5,445 nt of DNA from Nitrososphaeraceae archaeon (GCA_025922755.1 JAICHE010000094.1:1-5445); one strand, 5' to 3'; counted from the first letter of the stretch, positions 1 to 4,777 are shown. Notes: generated by a model not told the origin, from the sequence alone. Made by a program: numbers and translations.

Positions 1-837
1 AGGAGCTAATTCCATTTTTCCAGCAGCGTATTTTTTCATGAAACGCTCACCTTTGTTGTTTAAAAGATATCCTCCCTCACCTCTTGCACCCTCTGTTATC
101 AAAATACCAGATGGTAAAATTCCTGTAGGATGAAATTGTACAAACTCCATATCTTTAAGAGCCATTCCAGCTCTGTAAGCCATGTCTAATCCGTCTGGAG
201 TAGATGAAAAAGCATATGTTGAAAAACTATACAGTCTTCCAGCACCACCGGTTGCAATAATCAAAGCTTTTCCCTTAATTTGATAAAAATTCCCAGAGGC
301 CATTTCGATGGCAGTGAGTCCCATGAATTTATTGCCATCATGGATAATTGAGGTGGCAAACCATTCGTTAAGATATTCAATATTTTCAAATTTTTGGCAA
401 GTGTCATACAATGTTTGCATTTCAAAGAAACCAACCTTATCTGATGCATATGTTGCTCTAGGGAAACTATATCCTCCAAAGTTTCTTTGGTCTACCCTTC
501 CATCTTGTCTTCGGGACCATGGCATACCCCAATGTTCGAGTTGCCGTATTTGTTGAGGCATTTCTTCACATAGACGTTTTGCAACATCTTGGTCTGCAAG
601 AAAATCACTGCCCTTTACAGTATCGTAAATGTGAGATTCAATTGTATCTCCCTCATCCTCAAATAAGACTGCAGCAGTTCCTCCCTCTGCGGATACAGAG
701 TGTGAACGCATTACTTGAACCTTGGATACAATTCCAATTTTTATCTTGGAATTTTTTCTTGCAGCTTCTACTGCGGCTCGTAATCCAGCCAATCCGGATC
801 CACAAATAATCAAATCAAATTCGATAGACTCAACCAT
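1..837 (-). CDS. sdhA: Succinate dehydrogenase/fumarate reductase flavoprotein subunit, partial (N-terminal 279 residues)
   Basis: This is the FAD-carrying catalytic subunit of succinate dehydrogenase (complex II), which oxidises succinate to fumarate in the TCA cycle and passes electrons through SdhB to the membrane quinone pool. Reading from ATG at 837 down to base 1 gives 279 uninterrupted codons; the C-terminal half lies beyond the left edge. Visible marks are the Rossmann motif GSGLAG (residues 13-18), RSHSVSAEGG with His46 as the likely covalent flavin attachment residue, ATGGAGRLY, QFHPTG with His236, and EGARGEGG with Arg252, the last two being substrate-binding/catalytic elements of the family. 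Family members are usually about 570-640 residues, so roughly half is present. The ATG is chosen because it sits just before the FAD motif and about 29 bases after a TATA-like box. It is divergent from the PadR regulator. Where the family commonly has TGH near the capping-domain junction this protein has VGF, a variation whose meaning I cannot judge. The sdhB and membrane-subunit genes may follow outside the window. Confidence 0.95.
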   Translation of the reverse strand, partial: MVESIEFDLIICGSGLAGLRAAVEAARKNSKIKIGIVSKVQVMRSHSVSAEGGTAAVLFEDEGDTIESHIYDTVKGSDFLADQDVAKRLCEEMPQQIRQLEHWGMPWSRRQDGRVDQRNFGGYSFPRATYASDKVGFFEMQTLYDTCQKFENIEYLNEWFATSIIHDGNKFMGLTAIEMASGNFYQIKGKALIIATGGAGRLYSFSTYAFSSTPDGLDMAYRAGMALKDMEFVQFHPTGILPSGILITEGARGEGGYLLNNKGERFMKKYAAGKMELAP

Positions 838-860
838 TTAGACTGACTACTTTTGAGGCA

Positions 861-870
861 GGTTAAATAT
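861..870 (-). promoter_or_regulatory. TATA-like box of sdhA
   Basis: On the minus strand this reads ATATTTAACC, an archaeal TATA-like element centred about 29 bases before the sdhA ATG at 837. This fits a transcript that starts a few bases from, or at, the start codon. No Shine-Dalgarno site is visible before the ATG. A very similar element (ATATTTAACC) precedes the oxidoreductase gene at 3899-3908. Confidence 0.55.
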
Positions 871-895
871 GTAATAATGAGCGATTTTCGATCGA

Positions 896-905
896 TTAAT
901 ATATA
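896..905 (+). promoter_or_regulatory. TATA-like box of the PadR gene
   Basis: TTAATATATA lies about 26 bases upstream of the ATG at 927, the expected distance from an archaeal TATA box to the transcription start, so the mRNA is probably leaderless from that ATG. The box touches the left end of the 24-bp palindrome, so a protein bound there would probably hinder TBP/TFB or RNA polymerase. Confidence 0.6.
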
Positions 906-928
906 TCGCTAGTGATATCACTAGCGAT
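905..928. promoter_or_regulatory. Perfect 24-bp palindromic operator candidate
   Basis: The half-sequence ATCGCTAGTGAT is followed directly by its exact reverse complement, with no spacer. The palindrome begins at the end of the TATA box and ends inside the padR start codon (ATG 927-929). This is a typical place for an autorepressor site in archaea. PadR proteins bind as dimers to palindromes, often in their own promoters, so autoregulation is the simplest inference. It also lies in the 89-bp region shared with the divergent sdhA gene, though about 35 bp from the sdhA TATA box. An extra half-site, AGCGAT, lies at 880-885 on the other side of the padR TATA box. Confidence 0.75.
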
Positions 929-1436
929 GATTTCCGAATGGTTTCAAAGAGTAGGAAGCTCTGTACCACGAGGGTTTTCTAGATATTTTATTCTTGAATT
1001 ATTAAAAGAAAAAAATCGTACAGGTAAAGAGATCATAGACTATGCCGTAGAGCAAAGCAATGGAATATGGAAACCTTCGCCAGGATTGATTTATCCACTG
1101 TTGGGAAGATTGCTGGATGAAGGATTAATTGAAGAATCAAATGATGGAAAATACCAATTAACAAAAAAAGGATCAGATACTGCACAAGATGTTGATAAGA
1201 TAAACGATATCGTCAAAAAACAACTTGATGTTCTATTTAGGTTAGGAAATGTGGGAAGATTTGTTGCAATGGACTTGTTAGAAAAAATTTTTAGTATGGG
1301 TTCAGTTCTTAGCGCGAATATATCCCATATGACCGAAGAGGAAACCAAAAAGTACAAAACATTTTTGGAAGACGAACTTGAAAAAATTAAAGAACAAGAA
1401 AATAAGAAAAAACCTAGACGGATCAAAATCGAATAA
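927..1436 (+). CDS. PadR-family winged helix-turn-helix transcriptional regulator
   Basis: This is a 169-residue DNA-binding regulator. Residues about 13-85 form the PadR winged helix: GFSRYFILELLKEK, then RTGKEIIDYA, then PSPGLIYPLLGRLLDEGLIEE (recognition helix) and a short wing ending in YQLTKKG. The C-terminal half is helical and charged (EEETKKYKTFLEDELEK, then a Lys/Arg-rich tail), consistent with the PadR dimerisation region. A GTG at 912 would add five residues, but it lies inside the palindrome and before the presumed transcription start, so the ATG at 927, 26 bases after the TATA box, is preferred. The gene is divergent from sdhA and followed by an AT-rich inverted repeat. It probably regulates itself through the palindrome at 905-928. 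Its inducer and other targets cannot be read from the sequence; control of sdhA is possible but unproven. Confidence 0.9.
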   Translation: MISEWFQRVGSSVPRGFSRYFILELLKEKNRTGKEIIDYAVEQSNGIWKPSPGLIYPLLGRLLDEGLIEESNDGKYQLTKKGSDTAQDVDKINDIVKKQLDVLFRLGNVGRFVAMDLLEKIFSMGSVLSANISHMTEEETKKYKTFLEDELEKIKEQENKKKPRRIKIE

Positions 1437-1447
1437 TTTCTATTAAA

Positions 1448-1498
1448 AACTTGAAGAAAGTTCTAAATTTTGTACATAGTTACAAAATTTTTCAAGTT
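1448..1498 (+). terminator. Nested AT-rich inverted repeat after padR, probable terminator
   Basis: Twelve bases after the padR stop, an outer arm AACTTGAA (1448-1455) pairs with TTCAAGTT (1491-1498). An inner arm AAATTTTGTA (1465-1474) pairs perfectly with TACAAAATTT (1481-1490) around a six-base loop. Only the left side has an internal bulge (1456-1464). A run of six T follows at 1511-1516. A terminator or mRNA 3'-end structure is most likely; the symmetric inner element could also be a protein-binding site. Confidence 0.45.
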
Positions 1499-1550
1499 AA
1501 TTAAAACATATTTTTTCAAATTTATTTTAAAAAAAGAAGTGTTAAGTATC

Positions 1551-1621
1551 TAAAGGAGGTATTTTAGTCGCGAAATCACTACCCTGAAATCGCTAATTGA
1601 AAGGGGAAGTAATTCCTCTTT
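1551..1621 (+). ncRNA. Candidate small structured RNA or leader (untested)
   Basis: No ORF is credible here, yet the stretch is not random-looking. A TATA-like element (TTTATTTTAA, 1521-1530) would place a transcription start near 1551. The sequence then opens with TAAAGGAGGT, a consensus Shine-Dalgarno site with no ATG, GTG or TTG at a usable distance. A weak stem can form between GCGA (1570-1573) and TCGC (1590-1593). It is followed by a strong hairpin at 1600-1621: nine pairs, AAAGGGGAA with TTCCTCTTT (one G-U), closed by GTAA, a GNRA-type tetraloop, and then TATTTA. CCTCTTT (1615-1621) could instead pair with AAAGGAGG (1553-1560) with one bulge, so a switch between folds is conceivable. 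I do not recognise a known RNA family. Confidence 0.3.
1572..1595. repeat. Direct repeat GAAATCRCTA, period 14 bp
   Basis: GAAATCACTA at 1572-1581 recurs as GAAATCGCTA at 1586-1595, a single mismatch in ten bases with a 14-bp period. The cores ATCACTA and ATCGCTA match the two outer halves of the padR palindrome (ATCACTAGCGAT and ATCGCTAGTGAT). They could be secondary sites for the same regulator, upstream of the zinc-finger gene. Chance is a fair alternative in AT-rich DNA. Confidence 0.4.
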
Positions 1622-1642
1622 ATTTACATAATAACCAATTAA

Positions 1643-1653
1643 TTATATTTTAA
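1643..1653 (+). promoter_or_regulatory. TATA-like box of the zinc-finger microprotein gene
   Basis: TTATATTTTAA is centred about 22 bases before the ATG at 1670, slightly short of the usual spacing but compatible with a leaderless or nearly leaderless mRNA. It supports this small reading frame being a gene. Confidence 0.45.
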
Positions 1654-1669
1654 AAATCAAAGTCGAATT

Positions 1670-1774
1670 ATGGCATCACATTGTATATTTTGTCCAAAAG
1701 AATTTGAAAGTCCTGACGAGTTATCTACACATCTACTTACTTGTAAGTCAAGAATAATGAAAGATTTTCGTTAG
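1670..1774 (+). CDS. 34-residue C2HC zinc-finger microprotein
   Basis: ATG at 1670 to TAG at 1772-1774 encodes 34 residues: a short lead, then Cys5-x2-Cys8, twelve residues, His21, three residues, Cys25, and a basic tail ending KSRIMKDFR. The spacing CX2CX12HX3C is that of a single classical C2H2-type finger with the last ligand changed to Cys. Phe12 and Leu18, at the usual core positions of such a finger, are also present, which chance would rarely give. The whole protein is one finger, so it could bind nucleic acid or a protein partner, or act as a small zinc-dependent adaptor. A TATA-like box lies at the expected distance. It stands alone between the possible RNA element and the lyase gene. 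No particular function can be assigned. Confidence 0.7.
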   Translation: MASHCIFCPKEFESPDELSTHLLTCKSRIMKDFR

Positions 1775-1868
1775 TCAAGTGTCTTGTTATTATAGGAATC
1801 TATGAAATACATTTTCCAAGTTAAGAATTTTTATCATCAACTTTGTAATTTCCCTTTGAGATTGAAAT

Positions 1869-1878
1869 GATAAATATT
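1869..1878 (+). promoter_or_regulatory. TATA-like box of the lyase gene
   Basis: GATAAATATT is centred about 24 bases before the ATG at 1898, which has no Shine-Dalgarno site. This is again consistent with a leaderless mRNA. Confidence 0.45.
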
Positions 1879-1897
1879 TCTAATTCAAGTTAATTTA

Positions 1898-2764
1898 ATG
1901 GTAAATCTCAAAAATATCTTAAAATCAAAAAAACCGTTAGTTATCCCCGGAGTTTATGATGCAATTGGAGCGAAAATTGCTGAAAAGGTTGGATTTGAAG
2001 CCATGTTTCAAACTGGATATGGTACTTCTGCGACTTTATTTGGAATGCCAGATTATGGATTTATTGGAGCCACAGAAACTGTTGATAATGCAAGAAGAAT
2101 TTGTAGAGCAGTGTCAGTTCCAGTAATTGTGGATTCGGATACTGGATATGGAAACGCACTAAGTGTTTGGAAGTTAGTGCAAGAGTTAGAATCAGCAGGA
2201 GCATCAGGAATTTTTCTTGAAGATCAAAGATGGCCAAAGCGGTGTGGACATATGCAAGGAAAAGAAGTGATTTCACAAGAAGAGTATACTGAAAAACTTG
2301 GTGCGGCAATTGATGCAAGACAAAGCAAAGACTTCATAATTGTGGCAAGAACTGATGCAAGAGCTACTGAAGGTCTTGATAGTGCAATTGAAAGAGGAAT
2401 TCAAAATAAAAAAACTGGTGCAGATGCAGTTTTCATTGAAGCTCCTCGCTCAATTGATGAAATGAAAAATATTGGAAAGTCAATCAAAGCTCCACTCGTA
2501 GCAAACATGATTGAAGGTGGTGCAACACCTATTAGTTCTGTAGACACATTGCATAAAATGGGATTTAACATAATTTTGTACCCTCTTTCAGTATTATTTG
2601 CAAATACTTTTGCGACAATGAACATACTAAAGGAGCTAAAAAAGAGTGGAACAACTTCCAAACTTAAACAAAAAGTTGTAAACTTTGATCAATTCAATGA
2701 CTTGGTTGAACTTCCAAAATTTAGAAAACTTGAGAAAAAGTATGAAGTATCAAAAAGAGAATAA
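1898..2764 (+). CDS. Isocitrate lyase/PEP mutase superfamily protein, 2-methylisocitrate lyase-like
   Basis: This is a 288-residue TIM-barrel enzyme of the ICL/PEP mutase superfamily, whose members make or break C-C or P-C bonds next to an alpha-keto acid, using Mg2+. Visible motifs are PGVYDAIGA (17-25), the metal-binding DSDTGYG (Asp79, Asp81), LEDQ (Glu108), the lyase signature KRCGH (114-118) with catalytic Cys116, VARTDA (149-154, Arg151) and a PrpB-like stretch EGLDSAIERG. KRCGH matches 2-methylisocitrate lyase (PrpB, about 296 residues) and argues against PEP mutase or oxaloacetate decarboxylase, which lack that Cys. The short length argues against the larger glyoxylate-cycle isocitrate lyase. 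The expected reaction would be 2-methylisocitrate to pyruvate plus succinate, but related lyases act on dimethylmalate and similar acids, so the substrate is open. No methylcitrate synthase or dehydratase gene is adjacent. Succinate would feed SdhA, encoded about 1 kb away, but that link is only suggestive. The gene is monocistronic and convergent with Alba. Confidence 0.9.
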   Translation: MVNLKNILKSKKPLVIPGVYDAIGAKIAEKVGFEAMFQTGYGTSATLFGMPDYGFIGATETVDNARRICRAVSVPVIVDSDTGYGNALSVWKLVQELESAGASGIFLEDQRWPKRCGHMQGKEVISQEEYTEKLGAAIDARQSKDFIIVARTDARATEGLDSAIERGIQNKKTGADAVFIEAPRSIDEMKNIGKSIKAPLVANMIEGGATPISSVDTLHKMGFNIILYPLSVLFANTFATMNILKELKKSGTTSKLKQKVVNFDQFNDLVELPKFRKLEKKYEVSKRE

Positions 2765-2777
2765 AAATAAAAATTTC

Positions 2778-2814
2778 AAGTAAAGGGAGAATTAAGATTC
2801 TATTCTCTTTACTT
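2778..2814. terminator. Hairpin between convergent lyase and Alba genes
   Basis: AAGTAAA (2778-2784) pairs with TTTACTT (2808-2814), and GAGAAT (2787-2792) pairs with ATTCTC (2802-2807). This makes a 13-pair stem with a two-base bulge and a nine-base loop. It spans the Alba stop codon. On the minus strand it is followed by a T-rich run (complement of 2762-2775), a good archaeal terminator for Alba. It may also stop lyase transcripts running the other way, although no comparable T-run follows on the plus strand. Confidence 0.5.
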
Positions 2815-3079
2815 CAATTTCTATTGTTGAAACATTTCTGGTTCTACCGTCTTGTGACTCTAATGATTCTGAGCCAATTTTTATATCTCCGATAGAATAT
2901 CCTGCATTTTCTGTCTTGCGTGCGATGATTTGGGCAACGTCTACAGCACGTCCAATGCTGAGTCCTCTAGCTTTGATGTTGACGGCAGGTAAGTTTGCCA
3001 ATTGAATTAGGGCAGATGTAACATATGCCATCAATGGTTTCTTACCAATGAATATTGTGTCTCGTGTTTCGGTTGACAT
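2792..3079 (-). CDS. albA: Alba family DNA/RNA-binding chromatin protein
   Basis: This is a 95-residue Alba protein, a small basic dimer that coats double-stranded DNA and binds RNA in archaea. The family pattern is present in order: the N-terminal IGKKPLMAYV with the paired lysines 13-14 that contact DNA and are the known site of acetylation in Sulfolobus Alba, IKARGLSIGRAVDVAQI in the middle, IKIGSE, and the C-terminal RNVSTIEIEVKR. The length is normal for the family. The frame stays open upstream to 3328, but that extension (a Ser/Phe-rich, non-Alba sequence) runs through the intergenic region into the HEAT gene. The ATG at 3077-3079 is therefore the start, 26 bases from a TATA-like box. 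The gene is convergent with the lyase and divergent from the HEAT-repeat gene. Confidence 0.95.
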   Translation of the reverse strand: MSTETRDTIFIGKKPLMAYVTSALIQLANLPAVNIKARGLSIGRAVDVAQIIARKTENAGYSIGDIKIGSESLESQDGRTRNVSTIEIEVKRIES

Positions 3080-3101
3080 GCGGAATTTGATATTTAAGGA
3101 T

Positions 3102-3110
3102 AATTTAAAG
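3102..3110 (-). promoter_or_regulatory. TATA-like box of the Alba gene
   Basis: On the minus strand this reads CTTTAAATT, centred about 26-27 bases before the Alba ATG. A second AT-rich element (CTTAAATATC, 3090-3099) is only about 15 bases away and too close to serve. The spacing supports a leaderless transcript and the short Alba start. Confidence 0.45.
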
Positions 3111-3197
3111 CTAGGAGAGGTTTTTTGTTCTGAGAAAAAAATTCTTTGAAAAAAAATGCAATTATTATTAGTATGATCATGCCATTGTAATAGTAAG

Positions 3198-3752
3198 ATG
3201 GAAGATGTAATCTCAGTTTTAGAATCTGGAACTAGTGAAGAGAAAATAAAAGAGTTGGAATCACTTGCATCCACAAATAACTTTGAAATTATAAAAAAAA
3301 TTATCGAGTGTTTGGATGATCCTGACATAAGGGTGAGGGGAGAAGCCTTTAGCTCTTTGATTTTAAATAAAAATAAAATCTCTGGATTATTAATTCAAAG
3401 TCTTAAAGATTCAAGAAAAAATGTTAGAGGGTTTACATCCCTGGTGTTAGCCAATAGAAATGATTCTAATGCAATTCCAGAAATAATTAACCTTGTAAAG
3501 GACGAAAGATCTATGGTAAGAGCTTGTGCACTTGGAGCTCTAGGTCATCTAAAAGCAAAAGAAGCTAAAGATACAATTCACAATTGTATTTTGGATTCTA
3601 ATTTGGAGGTAAAAAAAAGTGCTGTACAAGCTATGATAAATCTTGGTGATGAAATTTCAGAAAATGAATTTTTAGAGATTTCACAAGAAACAGATTCTGA
3701 GCTAGAACAATTAGTGATTAAATTAAAAAAAAGTGGACCGGAAGGGATTTGA
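3198..3752 (+). CDS. Small HEAT-repeat protein
   Basis: This 184-residue soluble, all-helical protein is built of about four PBS-lyase/HEAT-like repeats. Successive units contain CLDDPDIRVRGEAFSSL (about 38-54), SLKDSRKNVRGFTSLVLA (68-85), LVKDERSMVRACALGALG (99-116) and ILDSNLEVKKSAVQAMINLG (about 131-150), each with the D-x(3-5)-VR-x-A pattern of the repeat. Such proteins are usually scaffolds or binding partners, or help phycobilin-lyase-type enzymes; nothing here shows enzymatic residues, so no specific role can be given. There is no signal peptide or membrane segment. The ATG at 3198 lacks a Shine-Dalgarno site; an AT-rich element at 3160-3170 is a weak TATA candidate. The last six codons and the stop (TGA 3750-3752) lie inside the tRNA-Ala gene on the opposite strand, so the C-terminal SGPEGI is antisense tRNA sequence and probably not conserved. 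Confidence 0.85.
   Translation: MEDVISVLESGTSEEKIKELESLASTNNFEIIKKIIECLDDPDIRVRGEAFSSLILNKNKISGLLIQSLKDSRKNVRGFTSLVLANRNDSNAIPEIINLVKDERSMVRACALGALGHLKAKEAKDTIHNCILDSNLEVKKSAVQAMINLGDEISENEFLEISQETDSELEQLVIKLKKSGPEGI
3725..3732 (-). terminator. T8 terminator of tRNA-Ala
   Basis: On the minus strand a run of eight T begins two bases after the tRNA discriminator base. Archaeal RNA polymerase stops at such U-tracts without needing a hairpin. The same bases are the AAA AAA codons near the end of the HEAT-repeat gene. Confidence 0.65.
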
Positions 3753-3807
3753 ACCCTCGATCCGATGCATGCCATGCACCTATCCTACCGGACTAGACGA
3801 CCGGCCC
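3734..3807 (-). tRNA. tRNA-Ala (anticodon GGC)
   Basis: This 74-nt tRNA has no intron. The seven-pair acceptor stem GGGCCGG/CCGGUCC carries G3-U70, the universal alanine identity pair, with discriminator A73. The D stem is GUCU/GGAU, the anticodon stem GGUGC/GCAUC and the loop AUGGCAU, with anticodon GGC at 3773-3771 reading GCC and GCU codons. The variable region is five bases, and the T stem GAGGG/CCCUU has the loop UUCAAAU. CCA is not encoded, so it must be added after transcription. The 3' part overlaps the end of the HEAT-repeat gene by 19 bases, antisense. Confidence 0.97.
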
Positions 3808-3811
3808 AACT

Positions 3812-3825
3812 GTCAGTATTCTGAC
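3812..3825 (-). other. Short hairpin in the tRNA-Ala 5' leader
   Basis: GTCAG (3812-3816) and CTGAC (3821-3825) form a five-pair stem with a four-base loop, four bases before the mature tRNA 5' end. If transcription starts about 26 bases from the TATA-like TTAATAA (3848-3854, minus strand), the start falls near 3825. The leader would then be almost only this hairpin, to be removed by RNase P. Confidence 0.35.
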
Positions 3826-3847
3826 CGAATTACGTTTTTCAAATTGG

Positions 3848-3854
3848 TTATTAA
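3848..3854 (-). promoter_or_regulatory. TATA-like element for tRNA-Ala
   Basis: TTAATAA on the minus strand, about 44 bases before the mature tRNA 5' end, would place transcription start near 3825 with a leader of roughly 18 bases. The match to a strong archaeal TATA box is modest. Confidence 0.3.
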
Positions 3855-3898
3855 CGTTTAGCGGTTGGTTTGAATTTTTTTTAAAGAATTAGCACAAG

Positions 3899-3908
3899 AT
3901 ATTTAACC
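3899..3908 (+). promoter_or_regulatory. TATA-like box of the flavin oxidoreductase gene
   Basis: ATATTTAACC has its centre 28-29 bases before the ATG at 3932. A start site around 3928-3932 would make the mRNA leaderless and leave the in-frame TTG at 3923 upstream of the transcript. This decides for ATG 3932 as the start. Confidence 0.55.
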
Positions 3909-3931
3909 GCATATTTCCTTGATTGAACGAT

Positions 3932-4777
3932 ATGGTTGTAGATAACGAGGCGACTATTACTTATATTCAATTATTAAAAGAAGATCTCTTAATTATTAGA
4001 TTAGTTCCTGACGAGGGTCCAGTTCCAGAATACAAAGCTGGTCAATTCATTACTCTAGGATTACCAAATCCCGCTGAAAATGGGAAAATAGTTAGAAGAG
4101 CATATTCAATTGCATCTCATCCCGAAAATCGAGATTACATTGAGCTTGTGATTAGATGGGTAAGAAAACCTTTGCCAGGTAGATTAACCACTCAATTATT
4201 CAATGCTAAAGAAGGTGACAAAATAAAATGGCTAAAGCCTACAGGTTTGGCTCTTTTGATTAATGAGACAATGCCAGATGGTAGTCCTGACACTAGAAGA
4301 ATTGTTTGTATCGGTGGCGGAACTGGAATTGCTCCATTTGTAAGTTTTGCACAGCATCTTCATGCAGTAAAAGACAAGAGAGAAATCGTTGTCCTTCATG
4401 GTGCAAGTTATGTTGATGAGTTGAGTTACAAGGATTTGCTTACAGATTTAGAAAATGAGAGTATTAAGAGAGGAAAAGATGAGTGGAATTTCAAGTATAG
4501 AGCTGCCATAAGCAGACCTCAAGAATGGTTTAACAGATCTTGGTCAGGTCAAGTAGGTAGAGTAGAAACCTTCCTTAGACCAAGAGAAAACGGAATGTCC
4601 CCTCTTGAGGAATTAGTAGGAGAAAAAATTACTAAAGAAAATACAATCTTTTACTGTTGTGGATGGCAAGGAACAATTGATGGTGTAATGGACTTTTTGA
4701 CACCAAGAGGATTTGTCACGTATCATAACAAACGTGATGACGGAAGCTTTGAAGTCAAAGATGAATCCTACGGATAG
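3932..4777 (+). CDS. FAD/NAD(P)-binding oxidoreductase, ferredoxin-NADP reductase-like
   Basis: This 281-residue cytosolic flavoprotein moves electrons between NAD(P)H and a one-electron carrier such as ferredoxin. The N-terminal beta-barrel (about 7-105) has YKAGQFITLGLP and the FAD-binding RAYSIAS (Arg56, Tyr58, Ser59), followed by PGRLTTQLF, which matches the flavin phosphate-binding G-x-x-S/T region. The C-terminal Rossmann domain has GGGTGIAPF (128-136) for the nicotinamide dinucleotide, VLHGASYVDELSY, and FYCCGWQGTIDGVMDFL (240-256), the typical CG-x-x-x-M C-terminal motif. Arrangement and size are close to bacterial Fpr-type ferredoxin/flavodoxin reductases (about 250-260 residues). 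No fused 2Fe-2S domain is present. In an autotrophic archaeon it could supply NADPH or reduced ferredoxin for biosynthesis (inference). A TTG at 3923 would add three residues but is disfavoured by promoter position. The gene is divergent from tRNA-Ala and followed by its own hairpin. Confidence 0.9.
   Translation: MVVDNEATITYIQLLKEDLLIIRLVPDEGPVPEYKAGQFITLGLPNPAENGKIVRRAYSIASHPENRDYIELVIRWVRKPLPGRLTTQLFNAKEGDKIKWLKPTGLALLINETMPDGSPDTRRIVCIGGGTGIAPFVSFAQHLHAVKDKREIVVLHGASYVDELSYKDLLTDLENESIKRGKDEWNFKYRAAISRPQEWFNRSWSGQVGRVETFLRPRENGMSPLEELVGEKITKENTIFYCCGWQGTIDGVMDFLTPRGFVTYHNKRDDGSFEVKDESYG

Noticed and set aside
308..809. Plus-strand open frames opposite the sdhA gene (308-556 and 519-809)
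   Set aside because: They are antisense to a clearly conserved SdhA frame, have no recognisable domain and odd composition, and are shadows of its codon usage.
912..926. GTG at 912 as the PadR start
   Set aside because: It lies inside the palindrome and only about 11 bases from the TATA box, upstream of the expected transcription start; ATG 927 fits better.
1091..1426. Minus-strand frame of 111 residues opposite padR
   Set aside because: Ser/Phe-rich translation typical of an antisense shadow; the plus-strand PadR domain explains the sequence.
1802..1870. 22-codon frame starting ATG at 1802 in the gap before the lyase gene
   Set aside because: No motif, Shine-Dalgarno site or well-placed TATA box; it is the sort of short frame expected by chance.
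2061..2661. Minus-strand frames opposite the lyase gene (2061-2318 and 2401-2661)
   Set aside because: They are antisense to conserved active-site motifs and show no domain of their own.
3173..3180. Eight-base palindrome ATGATCAT upstream of the HEAT-repeat gene
   Set aside because: Too short to be distinguished from chance in this AT-rich sequence, with no related copy nearby.
3080..3328. Upstream extension of the Alba frame to 178 residues
   Set aside because: The extra 83 residues resemble no Alba protein, run antisense into the HEAT-repeat gene and pass through the Alba promoter.
3578..3775. Minus-strand frame across the tRNA-Ala and the end of the HEAT gene
   Set aside because: Its first part is translated tRNA sequence, a familiar artefact, and the remainder is a shadow of the HEAT frame.
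3923..3931. TTG at 3923 as the oxidoreductase start
   Set aside because: It is about 21 bases from the TATA centre, upstream of the likely transcription start, and adds only three residues before a well-placed ATG.
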